A stretch of DNA of 64,000 bases, taken from the NCBI RefSeq assembly GCF_029207565.1, contig NZ_JANCMW010000007.1:177612-241611 (forward strand), written 5' to 3'. Below, piece after piece: positions 1 through 9,089 of this stretch (position 1 is the first letter of the stretch; each line of letters begins with the position of its first letter). The translations under genes were made by a program, and so were the position numbers. The stretch comes from Marinobacter iranensis (lineage in GTDB: Bacteria; Pseudomonadota; Gammaproteobacteria; Pseudomonadales; Oleiphilaceae). A model generated the notes under the pieces. That model worked only from the letters and a program-made list of their open reading frames with translations, was not told the origin of the DNA and ran no database searches.

Positions 1-2
1 TG

Positions 3-593
3 ATTACCTTCTTCAAGTCCATCACTGACGACCGCTTCTACCCCTCCCGCATTGAGTTTGAACATGAGCGGGAGCGTGGCGAGGACCATGTGAGCGAGAT
101 CCTGGGGTGCAATGTGGTGTTTGGCGCCAAGGAAAACCGGCTGTATTTTCCCGCCACGCTGTTATCCCATGCCTCTCCCCATGCGGAACCTGAGTTGCTG
201 GATCTCCACGAGCGGTTTGCCAGCGAACAGGTGGCTCGCCTGGAGAAAAAGGACATCGTTGGTCAGGTGGAGCGAATCGTGGCGGAACTGCTGGATAGCG
301 GTGAGGTTACCCTGGATGCCGTGGCTGAGCGCCTGGGCATCAAGCCGCGAACCCTGCGTACCCGGCTGACAGAAGCGGAAACCAGCTTCAACCAGGTGCT
401 GGCGGATTTCCGCTACCGTCTGGCCCGGCAGCTGCTGGCAACCACCGACGAGTCGATTGATGAAATCGTGTATCTCACAGGCTTCTCGGAACCCAGTACT
501 TTCTATCGTGCGTTCAAGCGCTGGTCGGGGATGACGCCCATCGAATACCGCAAAACCGCACAGGGAAAGGACGCCATGGTTGATGCCATGTGA
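3..593 (+). CDS. AraC-family transcriptional regulator, C-terminal part (5' end outside window)
   Basis: The reading frame is open from the first complete codon at position 3 and has no start inside the window, so this is the C-terminal 196 residues of a longer protein. The last 100 residues form an AraC/XylS double helix-turn-helix: the first HTH lies around TLDAVAERLGIKPRTLRTRL and the second around SIDEIVYLTGFSEPSTFYRAF, ending in the usual GMTPIEYR. The upstream part resembles the arabinose-binding-like sensor domain (PF12625) of OruR-type regulators. Two other regulators of this type lie in the window (minus strand, 1-2 kb and 42-43 kb). The ligand and targets cannot be read from the fragment. 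Confidence 0.9.
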   Translation: MTFFKSITDDRFYPSRIEFEHERERGEDHVSEILGCNVVFGAKENRLYFPATLLSHASPHAEPELLDLHERFASEQVARLEKKDIVGQVERIVAELLDSGEVTLDAVAERLGIKPRTLRTRLTEAETSFNQVLADFRYRLARQLLATTDESIDEIVYLTGFSEPSTFYRAFKRWSGMTPIEYRKTAQGKDAMVDAM

Positions 594-630
594 GCGCGTC
601 CCGTAAACCCAAATTTTTTCATGAAAAACG

Positions 631-658
631 TTGACATGCGGGGCCGCCTCTTTATAAT
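631..658 (+). promoter_or_regulatory. Near-consensus sigma70 promoter of tRNA-Asp
   Basis: A perfect TTGACA (631-636) and a perfect TATAAT (653-658) are separated by 16 bp, about 60 bp before the mature tRNA-Asp. This is the best canonical promoter in the window, as expected for a stable RNA gene. The spacer is GC-rich. Confidence 0.85.
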
Positions 659-718
659 GCGCCCTCGTTGTCACCGAGCAATCACACCCTTGATTGCGCC
701 CGAGGTGGCGGCTCACGC

Positions 719-795
719 GGAGCGGTAGTTCAGCTGGTTAGAATACCGGCCTGTCACGCCGGGGGTCGCGGGTTCGAGTCCCGTCCGCTCCGCCA
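719..795 (+). tRNA. tRNA-Asp (anticodon GTC)
   Basis: A 77-nt cloverleaf with acceptor stem GGAGCGG pairing with CCGCTCC, discriminator G, encoded CCA at 793-795, a D-loop with GGTT, anticodon GTC at 753-755 in the loop CTGTCAC, and a T-arm GGTTCGAGTCC. A GUC anticodon is a substrate for queuosine at position 34. That may matter because a homologue of the tRNA-queuosine mannosyltransferase is encoded near 60.6 kb, though the distance makes linkage coincidental. No clear hairpin terminator follows. Confidence 0.98.
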
Positions 796-910
796 TTTTC
801 CTTCCCTGTAGTACCTTTTATAATACCTTTTTCCGTTGTCATTCCTGGTTCATCTCCGCGTAACAGTTTGCATGTTATCGTTTTCCTGTTTGATGCATGG
901 GAGATGGATG

Positions 911-997
911 ATGTCTGATTACGAAGAAGACCTGATAGACCGTCAGTTTGAAGACTATGATGACGACGATGACCTGGACGACGCCACGGAGTTGTAG
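911..997 (+). CDS. Possible small acidic peptide (28 aa)
   Basis: A short frame encodes a 28-residue peptide with about half Asp and Glu, including a run of five Asp. An in-frame ATG also exists at 908. A GGGAG at 899-903 gives a usable ribosome-binding site, with 7 nt spacing to the ATG at 911. It stands alone between tRNA-Asp and the convergent AraC gene. I do not recognise a family. It could be a real acidic microprotein or a chance frame; the Shine-Dalgarno spacing and extreme composition are the only support. Confidence 0.35.
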   Translation: MSDYEEDLIDRQFEDYDDDDDLDDATEL

Positions 998-1011
998 CAC
1001 TGCTAAAACGC

Positions 1012-2070
1012 CTAGCGAATGCCTTTAGCGACCTGTTCCGCTAAATACTGCTTTCGATGTTCTCCCGGGCTGGTTTCAAACCAGCGACGCCACGCCTTGT
1101 GAAACGCAGCCGGATTGGCAAAGCCCAACAGCCAGGCAATTTCTGATAACGAGGTCCGGGTTTCCCGGATGTACTCCACTGCCAGTTCCCTGCGGGTTTC
1201 GTCCATCAACTCCCGGAAGCCGGTGTTTTCCTCTGCCAGTTGCCTCTGAAGCGTCCAGGGTGCCACGCCCAGTTTTTCCGCCATTGCGGCCAGGGTAGGG
1301 GTGTCGCCTTGCAGCAGGGGCGGCAGCAGATCTTTCACCCGGTCGCCGGTACTCCAGCCGGCACGAATTCTCGCAAGTTCCCGCTGGCATTCCCGTGACA
1401 GCTTCTCAAACATGGCCCCCTGGGACTGCAATGAGGGGATTTCCGTGATACCCGGGGCAAGCCTCAGGCTGTTGCCCTCGGTGCCAAACCTTACCGGGCA
1501 ACCGAACCACTCCTCGAACACCTCATCCTGGCCCTGGGAGGGGTATTCAATGGCTACCCGTTCAATAACCCTGTCGCGGCCGGTAATAATCTTCAGAAAT
1601 TGCGTCCATGCAGCCAGGACCGAATCCACCACGAAAAAGTTGAACACGTTGTAGGGTTTGATCGAATAGAAGTGCGCTTCGCGACCACCATTGGCGGTCC
1701 AGGGGGCGCCCCGGCTGTTACGGCTGGTGAGCAGGGCATAGTGAACCAGGGTGTTGATGGCTTCACCGGCTGTGGGCGCGGATTGGGCGGCAAGCCCGGC
1801 AAGGCCGGCGTCCACCGGCCGGGACAGCTGCCCCATGGTCAGTCCGAATGCCGGATTGCTGGTGAGGGTAATGGCGGCCTGGCCCATTCGCATGAAGCGC
1901 GGAATACTGATACGTGCTTCCGGAGCCCCCAGTGACTGTTCATCCAGCCCGAAACGTTCCAGCAAATCAGTGGGGTCTTTACCTTCAGCCCGTATAGCCC
2001 GGGCCATCACGGCAATGTAGAGCACGCTGATGTCACCGAGGGGGCGCTTGTGTCTGGTGGTGGGTCGCAT
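1012..2070 (-). CDS. AraC-family transcriptional regulator, probable regulator of fadH
   Basis: The 352-residue protein has the layout of OruR-like AraC regulators: an N-terminal sensor region of the arabinose-binding-like type (roughly residues 25-210) and a C-terminal AraC double HTH (roughly 245-340). The first HTH is around TLAAMAEKLGVAPWTLQRQL and the second around SLSEIAWLLGFANPAAFHKAW. It is transcribed divergently from fadH with 131 bp between start codons, and that gap holds a pair of direct repeats spaced 21 bp apart. The arrangement suggests a local regulator of fadH and perhaps of itself. The inducer is unknown; fatty-acid intermediates are a guess from context. Confidence 0.88.
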   Translation of the reverse strand: MRPTTRHKRPLGDISVLYIAVMARAIRAEGKDPTDLLERFGLDEQSLGAPEARISIPRFMRMGQAAITLTSNPAFGLTMGQLSRPVDAGLAGLAAQSAPTAGEAINTLVHYALLTSRNSRGAPWTANGGREAHFYSIKPYNVFNFFVVDSVLAAWTQFLKIITGRDRVIERVAIEYPSQGQDEVFEEWFGCPVRFGTEGNSLRLAPGITEIPSLQSQGAMFEKLSRECQRELARIRAGWSTGDRVKDLLPPLLQGDTPTLAAMAEKLGVAPWTLQRQLAEENTGFRELMDETRRELAVEYIRETRTSLSEIAWLLGFANPAAFHKAWRRWFETSPGEHRKQYLAEQVAKGIR

Positions 2071-2097
2071 GATCTCGCTATTGTCCTACAAGTTGCC

Positions 2098-2127
2098 TAA
2101 GGATATCAGATTGTTACTTGAGGATAT
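2098..2127. promoter_or_regulatory. Direct repeat, candidate AraC-type operator
   Basis: TAAGGATAT (2098-2106) and TGAGGATAT (2119-2127) match at 8 of 9 positions and start 21 bp apart, two turns of the helix. Paired direct half-sites on one face of the DNA are the classical AraC-family operator layout. The repeat lies between the divergent araC-type and fadH genes, 75-104 bp before the fadH start codon. Binding is inferred. Confidence 0.5.
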
Positions 2128-2168
2128 TGTCTGAGGCAAGCCTCGCGGCTAATTTAGGGTCCATATGA

Positions 2169-4268
<2,100 letters not shown>

Positions 4269-4376
4269 TGGCCATAATCCGGCTTCAGTATCCTGATCAC
4301 AAAACGTTGCAGTTTTCCTCTTTGCACCGGGCTTTGACCCGCTAGACTATTATCCGGAAGTCTGTCAGTTTGAAAT

Positions 4377-4407
4377 CGGCCCTGTGCAGTGTGTGCAGGG
4401 CCGGTTT
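4377..4407 (+). terminator. Possible terminator after fadH
   Basis: CGGCCCTG (4377-4384) pairs with CAGGGCCG (4396-4403), followed by only a short T stretch (GTTTC). The stem is good but the U-tract is weak, and the element lies 109 bp after the fadH stop. Confidence 0.35.
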
Positions 4408-4490
4408 CTGGTGTCTGTCAGCAAAAACGGAACACCCGGGCGGTGTTATCTGTGTAGCGGTCAGGTTTTCGGAGAGTGGGGAGTCTGTAA

Positions 4491-5744
4491 ATGGGGTCTG
4501 CCGACCAGGTTAATGATGGTTATTCGGCGGTGTTTTTCATGGACGGCAGTGACGTGTCTCGCCAGATGCGTGCGTCAGAGTTTGGCGCCTTCCTGGATGG
4601 CTATGTAGGGCTGTCCGACCTGGCTGATACTGACGTCAAAGCTGTGTATGTGTTGCTCGGTAGTGACCTTGTGGTGCGCTCCCTGGTGTTTTTCCGTATC
4701 TATTTCGATGAAGAGGGGCGGGCCGATAGCCACTGGAATCTTCCTGTGGAAAAACTGGCCAAAAAGGGCGCAAAGGGCCCCGACATGGGGGCTGGCCCGA
4801 TTCGGCTGGTCTGCCGCAGCCAGTGCCCTAAATCCACCAACGCAGAGGACCTCTGGGACCCGGACATGACGCCGGGTAGCAATCACTTCCAGGCTATTCG
4901 ACGCGCCGTCGAGGCCAACAGTCTCAAGTTCCGCAAGGTGGAGCCGCCGGCACCGGAAGAAAATATTCCCGTTCTAGGGGCTGAATCCCGTACACCCGAA
5001 GATCCCGAAATATCCGCCGACCGCGTGCGTCTGGCTCGGGTTATCCGCGAGCAACGCCTGCGCATCAAGACCCTGCAAAGTGTTCATCGGGACGCATTAT
5101 CCGATCTGCAGCGCGAAAACCGCCATGAGATGCAGGCCCTGCGCAACGAAACCGCTGAGCTCCAACAGAAATACGAGCGCCAGAAGCTCAGTAATGAGCA
5201 GTTGAAAAAGCGCCTTGCCGAGCGCAATGAGCAGTATCTGGCGATGCAGGAGCAGCTCTCCAGCGGCGAGGCCATCAAGGAGCGGGAAGGCGCAACAGCC
5301 GATGCCGAGGTTGTGTTGCTGCGGGAACAGTTGGAACGTCGTCAGCGTGAACTGGAGCTGAGGGACGAGAAAATCGTGGTTCTGGAGCAGGAAAACTATG
5401 ACCTGCGTCACCAGGCGCCCACCGAGAACTCGGTCATGGAGCACCTGCAGAACCACTCCGTGTTCCTGGTGGCCTATCACGCCGGTGTTGGCCACATCAC
5501 CTTGCCGTACGACGATATCGAAGCCTATTTCCGTAACCCGGTTGCCTACGCCGCCGAACGCTGCGGGCTCAACGAACCGGCCTACCGGCAGTGGCTCGAT
5601 CACTATGAACAGCCGGTCTGTCATCACAAGAATTCCAATGGCAAAGCCTGCAGCGAGCCCGTAATGCGGGTCAGTCAGCCGGCCGAGTTCAGGGCTGGCA
5701 TCGACGACCGCTGTGAAAAGCATCAGCCCAAGGAATCGAACTGA
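4491..5744 (+). CDS. Coiled-coil protein of unknown function with a Cys/His C-terminus
   Basis: A 417-residue protein with three visible parts. Residues 1-135 form a mixed globular domain with no recognised motif. About residues 180-310 are a long charged coiled coil rich in Glu, Gln, Arg and Leu. The last 100 residues form a small domain with conserved-looking Tyr and Trp, ending in a Cys/His cluster (PVCHH, then KAC, then RCEKH) that could bind zinc. There is no signal peptide or membrane segment. It lies directly before nadK; a gene of unknown function occupies the same place beside nadK in pseudomonads. The start is uncertain because no strong ribosome-binding site precedes ATG 4491. I cannot assign a function. 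Confidence 0.75.
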   Translation: MGSADQVNDGYSAVFFMDGSDVSRQMRASEFGAFLDGYVGLSDLADTDVKAVYVLLGSDLVVRSLVFFRIYFDEEGRADSHWNLPVEKLAKKGAKGPDMGAGPIRLVCRSQCPKSTNAEDLWDPDMTPGSNHFQAIRRAVEANSLKFRKVEPPAPEENIPVLGAESRTPEDPEISADRVRLARVIREQRLRIKTLQSVHRDALSDLQRENRHEMQALRNETAELQQKYERQKLSNEQLKKRLAERNEQYLAMQEQLSSGEAIKEREGATADAEVVLLREQLERRQRELELRDEKIVVLEQENYDLRHQAPTENSVMEHLQNHSVFLVAYHAGVGHITLPYDDIEAYFRNPVAYAAERCGLNEPAYRQWLDHYEQPVCHHKNSNGKACSEPVMRVSQPAEFRAGIDDRCEKHQPKESN

Positions 5745-5878
5745 CCCCGCCTTGATCTGTCTCTAACGGGATCTTTTTTCAGAATCAGGCCGTATTTCGT
5801 TACTATGGTCCCTGAAGATGCCCCCGGGTGATGAATCAGCTCCGCCCCGGCCCCATACAGACATCCACAGGAAGCTAC

Positions 5879-6763
5879 ATGGATCAATTCAGAAACATTG
5901 GCGTGATTGGCCGCATGGGCAGCGTTAAGGTGGTGGAATCGCTGCGTCAGCTCAAACAGTACCTGGTGAACAACAACTACCATGTGATCATCGAGGAAGA
6001 CACCGCCACCATGCTGCCGGGCCATGGCCTCCAGGTTTCCAGCAAAAAGCTGCTTGGGGAAATCTGTGATCTGGTCATCGTGGTTGGCGGCGACGGTAGC
6101 CTTCTGGGTGCGGCCCGGGAACTGGCCAAGTCCAAGATTCCACTGTTGGGCGTAAACCGGGGCCGCCTGGGATTCCTGACCGATATTTCACCCTCGGACC
6201 TGGAGGAGCGCCTGGGGAAGGTTCTGCAGGGCGAATACATTGAAGAAACCCGTTTCCTGCTGGACGGACATGTGGAGCGCAATGGCCAGCCCCTTGGCTT
6301 TGGAACCGCATTGAATGACGTGGTGCTTCACCCCGGAAAATCCACCCGGATGATCGGTTTCGATCTGTATATTGACGGACATTTCGTATACAGCCAGCGG
6401 TCGGATGGGCTTATCGTAGCCACACCGACCGGGTCGACTGCTTACTCTCTCTCGGCGGGTGGGCCCATCATGCATCCCAAACTCGATGCCATTGTGTTGG
6501 TGCCCATGTTCCCGCACACCCTGAGCAGCCGCCCGATCGTGGTGGACGGCAAGAGCGAGATCAAACTGGTGATCGGTGAAACCAACGAAACCTATCCGCA
6601 GATCAGTTTCGACGGGCAGATGAACATTGCCTGTGCCCCGGGCGATATCATCCGTATCACCAAGAAGCCCTTCAAGATTCGCCTTATCCACCCAGCGGAT
6701 CATAATTTCTACGCCACATGCCGGGACAAGCTGGGCTGGGCCAGTGAAATAGCAGCGAGTTAA
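5879..6763 (+). CDS. nadK: NAD kinase
   Basis: ATP-dependent NAD kinase phosphorylates NAD+ to NADP+ in the cytoplasm. The 294-residue product has the catalytic GGDGS motif near residue 70, the NRGRLGFLTD segment and the signature GLIVATPTGSTAYSLSAGGP, all at the usual positions. An upstream in-frame ATG at 5828 would add 17 residues absent from the family. The ATG at 5879 is preceded by AGGAAG and gives the usual N-terminus MDQFRNIGVIGR, so I use it. The gene begins a tight run with the metallophosphoesterase and rhomboid genes (4-bp and 3-bp gaps), suggesting one operon. Confidence 0.96.
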   Translation: MDQFRNIGVIGRMGSVKVVESLRQLKQYLVNNNYHVIIEEDTATMLPGHGLQVSSKKLLGEICDLVIVVGGDGSLLGAARELAKSKIPLLGVNRGRLGFLTDISPSDLEERLGKVLQGEYIEETRFLLDGHVERNGQPLGFGTALNDVVLHPGKSTRMIGFDLYIDGHFVYSQRSDGLIVATPTGSTAYSLSAGGPIMHPKLDAIVLVPMFPHTLSSRPIVVDGKSEIKLVIGETNETYPQISFDGQMNIACAPGDIIRITKKPFKIRLIHPADHNFYATCRDKLGWASEIAAS

Positions 6764-6767
6764 CAAC

Positions 6768-7781
6768 ATGGCAGGACAGGCAAGATCCGCGAGCCGCGGC
6801 TACGACATTATCGGCGATATTCACGGATGCGCGCATACCCTGATAAGGCTGCTGGACCAGATGGGCTACCGAAAGGTAAACGGTGTGTACGAGCACCCCC
6901 GGCGTCAGGCCATATTTATCGGGGACATTATTGACCGTGGCCCCCGTATCCGGGAGGCTCTGCACCTGGTGCGGGATATGGTGGAGCATGGCTCTGCCCG
7001 CATTGTGATGGGTAATCACGAGTACAACGCCCTGGGCTACTGCACCCGCGCCCGGCCGGGCAGCGGCAAGACGTTCCTGAGGGAGCACAACGCCCGCCAC
7101 GACAGGCTGATTCGCGAAACCCTTAAGCAGTTCGAGCATTATCCACACGAATGGAATGAGTTTCTTGAGTGGTTCTACACCATTCCGCTGTTTATCGATG
7201 AGTCGGATTTCCGGGCGGTGCATGCTTGCTGGGACAGTGACCTGATTACCAAATTCAAGGAAAACCAGGGTGGGGCCTGCATCGATGACGACTTCCTCCA
7301 CGCCTCCGCAGCGATTGAGTCCTTTGCCGGCCAGGTGATGGACACCCTGCTGCGTGGTACCGACCTGCGATTGCCTCCGGGGGTGAAGATTACCGGCAAG
7401 GACGGCTATGTCAGGGAGTTTTTCCGCACCAAATTCTGGGCTGATAACCCGAAAACCTATGCCGATGTGGTGTTCCAGCCGGATCCGTTGCCAAAAGACG
7501 TCGCCTGTCGTGAGCTGACGGAGGCAGAGCGCAGCCAGTTGATCAGCTATCCGGCATCGGCACCTCCGGTATTTGTGGGCCACTACTGGATGGAAGGGGA
7601 GCCTGCACCACTCAAGCACAATGTGGCCTGCATCGACTTCAGTGCTGTCAAATATGGCAAGCTGGTGGCTTATCGCCTGGATGGCGAACGCACCCTCTCC
7701 CGTGACAAATTCGTCTGGGTGGATGTGGAACGGCCGGAGCAGCCGGACTACCCCACCAGCGAAGACAGCGTGGCGAGGTAG
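6768..7781 (+). CDS. Metallophosphoesterase (calcineurin-like)
   Basis: The 337-residue protein carries the complete metal-binding signature of calcineurin-like phosphoesterases: GDIHG at residues 16-20, GDIIDRGP near 48, GNHE near 84, a further His in VHACW near 149, and GHYW near 270. Two metal ions and hydrolysis of a phosphoester are expected. The substrate is unknown; PrpE/ApaH-like enzymes acting on phosphoproteins or dinucleotides are distant relatives. The gene starts 4 bp after nadK and ends 3 bp before the rhomboid gene, so it is almost certainly co-transcribed with both. The same trio occurs in pseudomonads (recalled synteny). Confidence 0.88.
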   Translation: MAGQARSASRGYDIIGDIHGCAHTLIRLLDQMGYRKVNGVYEHPRRQAIFIGDIIDRGPRIREALHLVRDMVEHGSARIVMGNHEYNALGYCTRARPGSGKTFLREHNARHDRLIRETLKQFEHYPHEWNEFLEWFYTIPLFIDESDFRAVHACWDSDLITKFKENQGGACIDDDFLHASAAIESFAGQVMDTLLRGTDLRLPPGVKITGKDGYVREFFRTKFWADNPKTYADVVFQPDPLPKDVACRELTEAERSQLISYPASAPPVFVGHYWMEGEPAPLKHNVACIDFSAVKYGKLVAYRLDGERTLSRDKFVWVDVERPEQPDYPTSEDSVAR

Positions 7782-7784
7782 ACT

Positions 7785-8660
7785 GTGTACCGGATAAAGC
7801 AGATTGACACCGATATTGACCTGTCAGGTTTCAGCCGCTGGCTGAAGGAGCAGGGGGTGGGTCACCGGATTACGGAAGAGGGCGGTTCCCAGATTCTATG
7901 GCTTGAAAACCCCGAGCACACCGAACCGGTGATTCAGGCCCTTGAGCGCTTCCTGCGCGAGCCCGATGTACAAAAGGCTGTGAATACAACAGCACGGTCG
8001 CCGGTGTTTGTTGGCGGGCGCTGGCAGCCCTCGCCACGCCACGCGCCGGTGGTGCTGGGCATGATTCTGCTGGCGGTGCTGATGGCCTGGGTGACGGCGA
8101 TGGGGCAGAACCAGTTATCCACGCTGCTGATGTTTGTTGACCCCCGTTTCTATGATGTCGGCACCATGGCGGATCGTATTCAGGCATTGTCCTCCACCCT
8201 GGCAAGTGGTCAGGTCTGGCGTCTGATCACCCCGGATTTTCTCCACTTCAGCTGGACCCACATAATTTTCAATTCCGTCATGCTGTGGTTCCTGGGTAGC
8301 CAGATCGAATGGTTTGATGGGCGCGCCCGGTTGCTGCTGCTGTTTGTGGCAACCAGCTTGCTGGCCAACGGTTTGCAGTACCTTGTGACCGGGCCACTCT
8401 TCGGTGGTTTGTCTGGTGTTGTGTACGGCATTCTTGGTTATTGCTGGCTCAGCCAGCGACGGGTACCCCGTTTCCAGTTCCCGCCCGCGCTGATTACTTT
8501 TGCGGTGGCCTGGATGGTGATCGGTTTTACGCCGTTCACGGAAATGGTGGGCCTGGGGCGAATGGCAAACGAAGCTCATCTTGGTGGCTTTGTCGCAGGG
8601 CTGGCCCTGGCGGCAATTTTGCCGGTACCAAAAAAAGCCCCGCGAAATCGCGGGGCATGA
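7785..8660 (+). CDS. Rhomboid-family intramembrane serine protease
   Basis: A 291-residue polytopic membrane protein. Residues 1-75 resemble the cytoplasmic rhomboid N-terminal domain. From about residue 95 on there are six hydrophobic segments. The catalytic dyad is visible: Ser210 in GGLSG and His265 in NEAHLGGF, with HFSWTHIIFNS in the expected loop. It would cleave membrane-anchored substrates within the bilayer. The start is GTG, 3 bp after the metallophosphoesterase stop. The last ten codons, which encode a Lys/Arg/Pro-rich tail, coincide with the terminator hairpin of an antisense small RNA, so the C-terminal sequence is partly dictated by RNA structure on the other strand. Confidence 0.93.
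   Translation: MYRIKQIDTDIDLSGFSRWLKEQGVGHRITEEGGSQILWLENPEHTEPVIQALERFLREPDVQKAVNTTARSPVFVGGRWQPSPRHAPVVLGMILLAVLMAWVTAMGQNQLSTLLMFVDPRFYDVGTMADRIQALSSTLASGQVWRLITPDFLHFSWTHIIFNSVMLWFLGSQIEWFDGRARLLLLFVATSLLANGLQYLVTGPLFGGLSGVVYGILGYCWLSQRRVPRFQFPPALITFAVAWMVIGFTPFTEMVGLGRMANEAHLGGFVAGLALAAILPVPKKAPRNRGA
8630..8656 (-). terminator. Rho-independent terminator of the candidate small RNA
   Basis: On the minus strand, GCCCCGCG and CGCGGGGC form a perfect 8-bp stem with an ATTT loop, followed directly by seven T (8636-8630). On the plus strand no T-run follows, so the element serves leftward transcription only, although it sits inside the end of the rightward rhomboid gene. It therefore belongs to a minus-strand transcript. 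Confidence 0.88.
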
Positions 8661-8718
8661 AAAGAGCATGTAGCTCCTGATGAGAGAGACCAAATGAACA
8701 CGACCTTCGTCATTTGGT
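8630..8718 (-). ncRNA. Candidate Fur-regulated small RNA of RyhB/PrrF type (~89 nt)
   Basis: Read on the minus strand, a promoter overlapped by a perfect Fur box leads into a transcript predicted to start near 8718 and end at 8630. The transcript has three parts. A 5' hairpin pairs CCAAATGA (8717-8710) with TCATTTGG (8697-8690). A centre of about 33 nt, pyrimidine-rich at its 5' end, includes TCTCTCTCATCAGGAG. A terminator hairpin ends in seven U. Size and architecture equal those of RyhB (90 nt) and PrrF: made when iron is low, blocking mRNAs of iron proteins, usually with Hfq. Positions 8682-8692 are complementary to the fadH start region, and 8676-8685 to that of fumarase, both Fe-S enzymes. 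The 3' end is antisense to the last 31 nt of the rhomboid gene. Identification is by structure and context; no expression evidence is available to me. Confidence 0.75.
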
Positions 8719-8720
8719 GA

Positions 8721-8739
8721 GATAATGATAATCATTATC
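8721..8739. promoter_or_regulatory. Perfect 19-bp Fur box
   Basis: GATAATGATAATCATTATC is the textbook consensus for the ferric uptake regulator with no mismatch. It is palindromic and covers the -10 element of the minus-strand small RNA promoter. It also lies 51 bp before the DUF1315 start codon, so control of rightward transcription cannot be excluded. Confidence 0.93.
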
Positions 8740-8754
8740 GTTTATTGCTGTCAA
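8725..8754 (-). promoter_or_regulatory. Leftward sigma70 promoter inside the Fur box
   Basis: On the minus strand a perfect TTGACA (8754-8749) is followed after 18 bp by TATCAT (8730-8725; one mismatch to TATAAT). The predicted start is near 8718. The -10 lies wholly within the Fur box, so iron-loaded Fur would block RNA polymerase. Confidence 0.75.
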
Positions 8755-8789
8755 CAGATTCGCACACATTTTTTTGCTGGAGAATGAAA

Positions 8790-9089
8790 ATGACTTACGA
8801 AGAGCTGATCAAACGGCTGGACCCGGCGGTTTATCAGAGCCTCAAAGGCGCCCTTGAGCTGGGTAAGTGGCCGGATGGCCGCAAGTTGACGGATGAGCAG
8901 CGCTCGATCTGTATGGAAGCGGTTATCTATTACGAAGAGCATCACCAGATCCCCGCTGAAGAACGGGTTGGGTATCTGGACCGGGGTGCGAAGGCAGGTA
9001 CGGCCTGTGATCCCAGCGTCGCCCGCACGGCTGGCAAGTCGTCAAACGGGGCGGCTGATCCGGACCAGTTCTTTGAGGTGAAGTCTTGA
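8790..9089 (+). CDS. DUF1315 family protein
   Basis: A 99-residue soluble protein matching the DUF1315 pattern: an N-terminal MTYEELIKRL helix, then the conserved segment LELGKWPDGRKLT, with a likely disordered tail after residue 65. The family is restricted mainly to gammaproteobacteria and has no known function. An in-frame ATG also occurs at 8784, but GGAGA at 8779-8783 gives correct spacing only to the ATG at 8790. The gene overlaps the next one by 4 nt, so translation is probably coupled. A Fur box lies just upstream; whether it controls this gene is unknown. Confidence 0.82.
   Translation: MTYEELIKRLDPAVYQSLKGALELGKWPDGRKLTDEQRSICMEAVIYYEEHHQIPAEERVGYLDRGAKAGTACDPSVARTAGKSSNGAADPDQFFEVKS

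Noticed and set aside
8630..8669. A Shine-Dalgarno plus ATG (AGGAG, 4 nt, ATG) inside the small RNA that could encode a small protein
   Set aside because: The frame runs through the terminator without a stop, so the terminated transcript cannot encode a finished peptide. It is more likely part of the base-pairing region.
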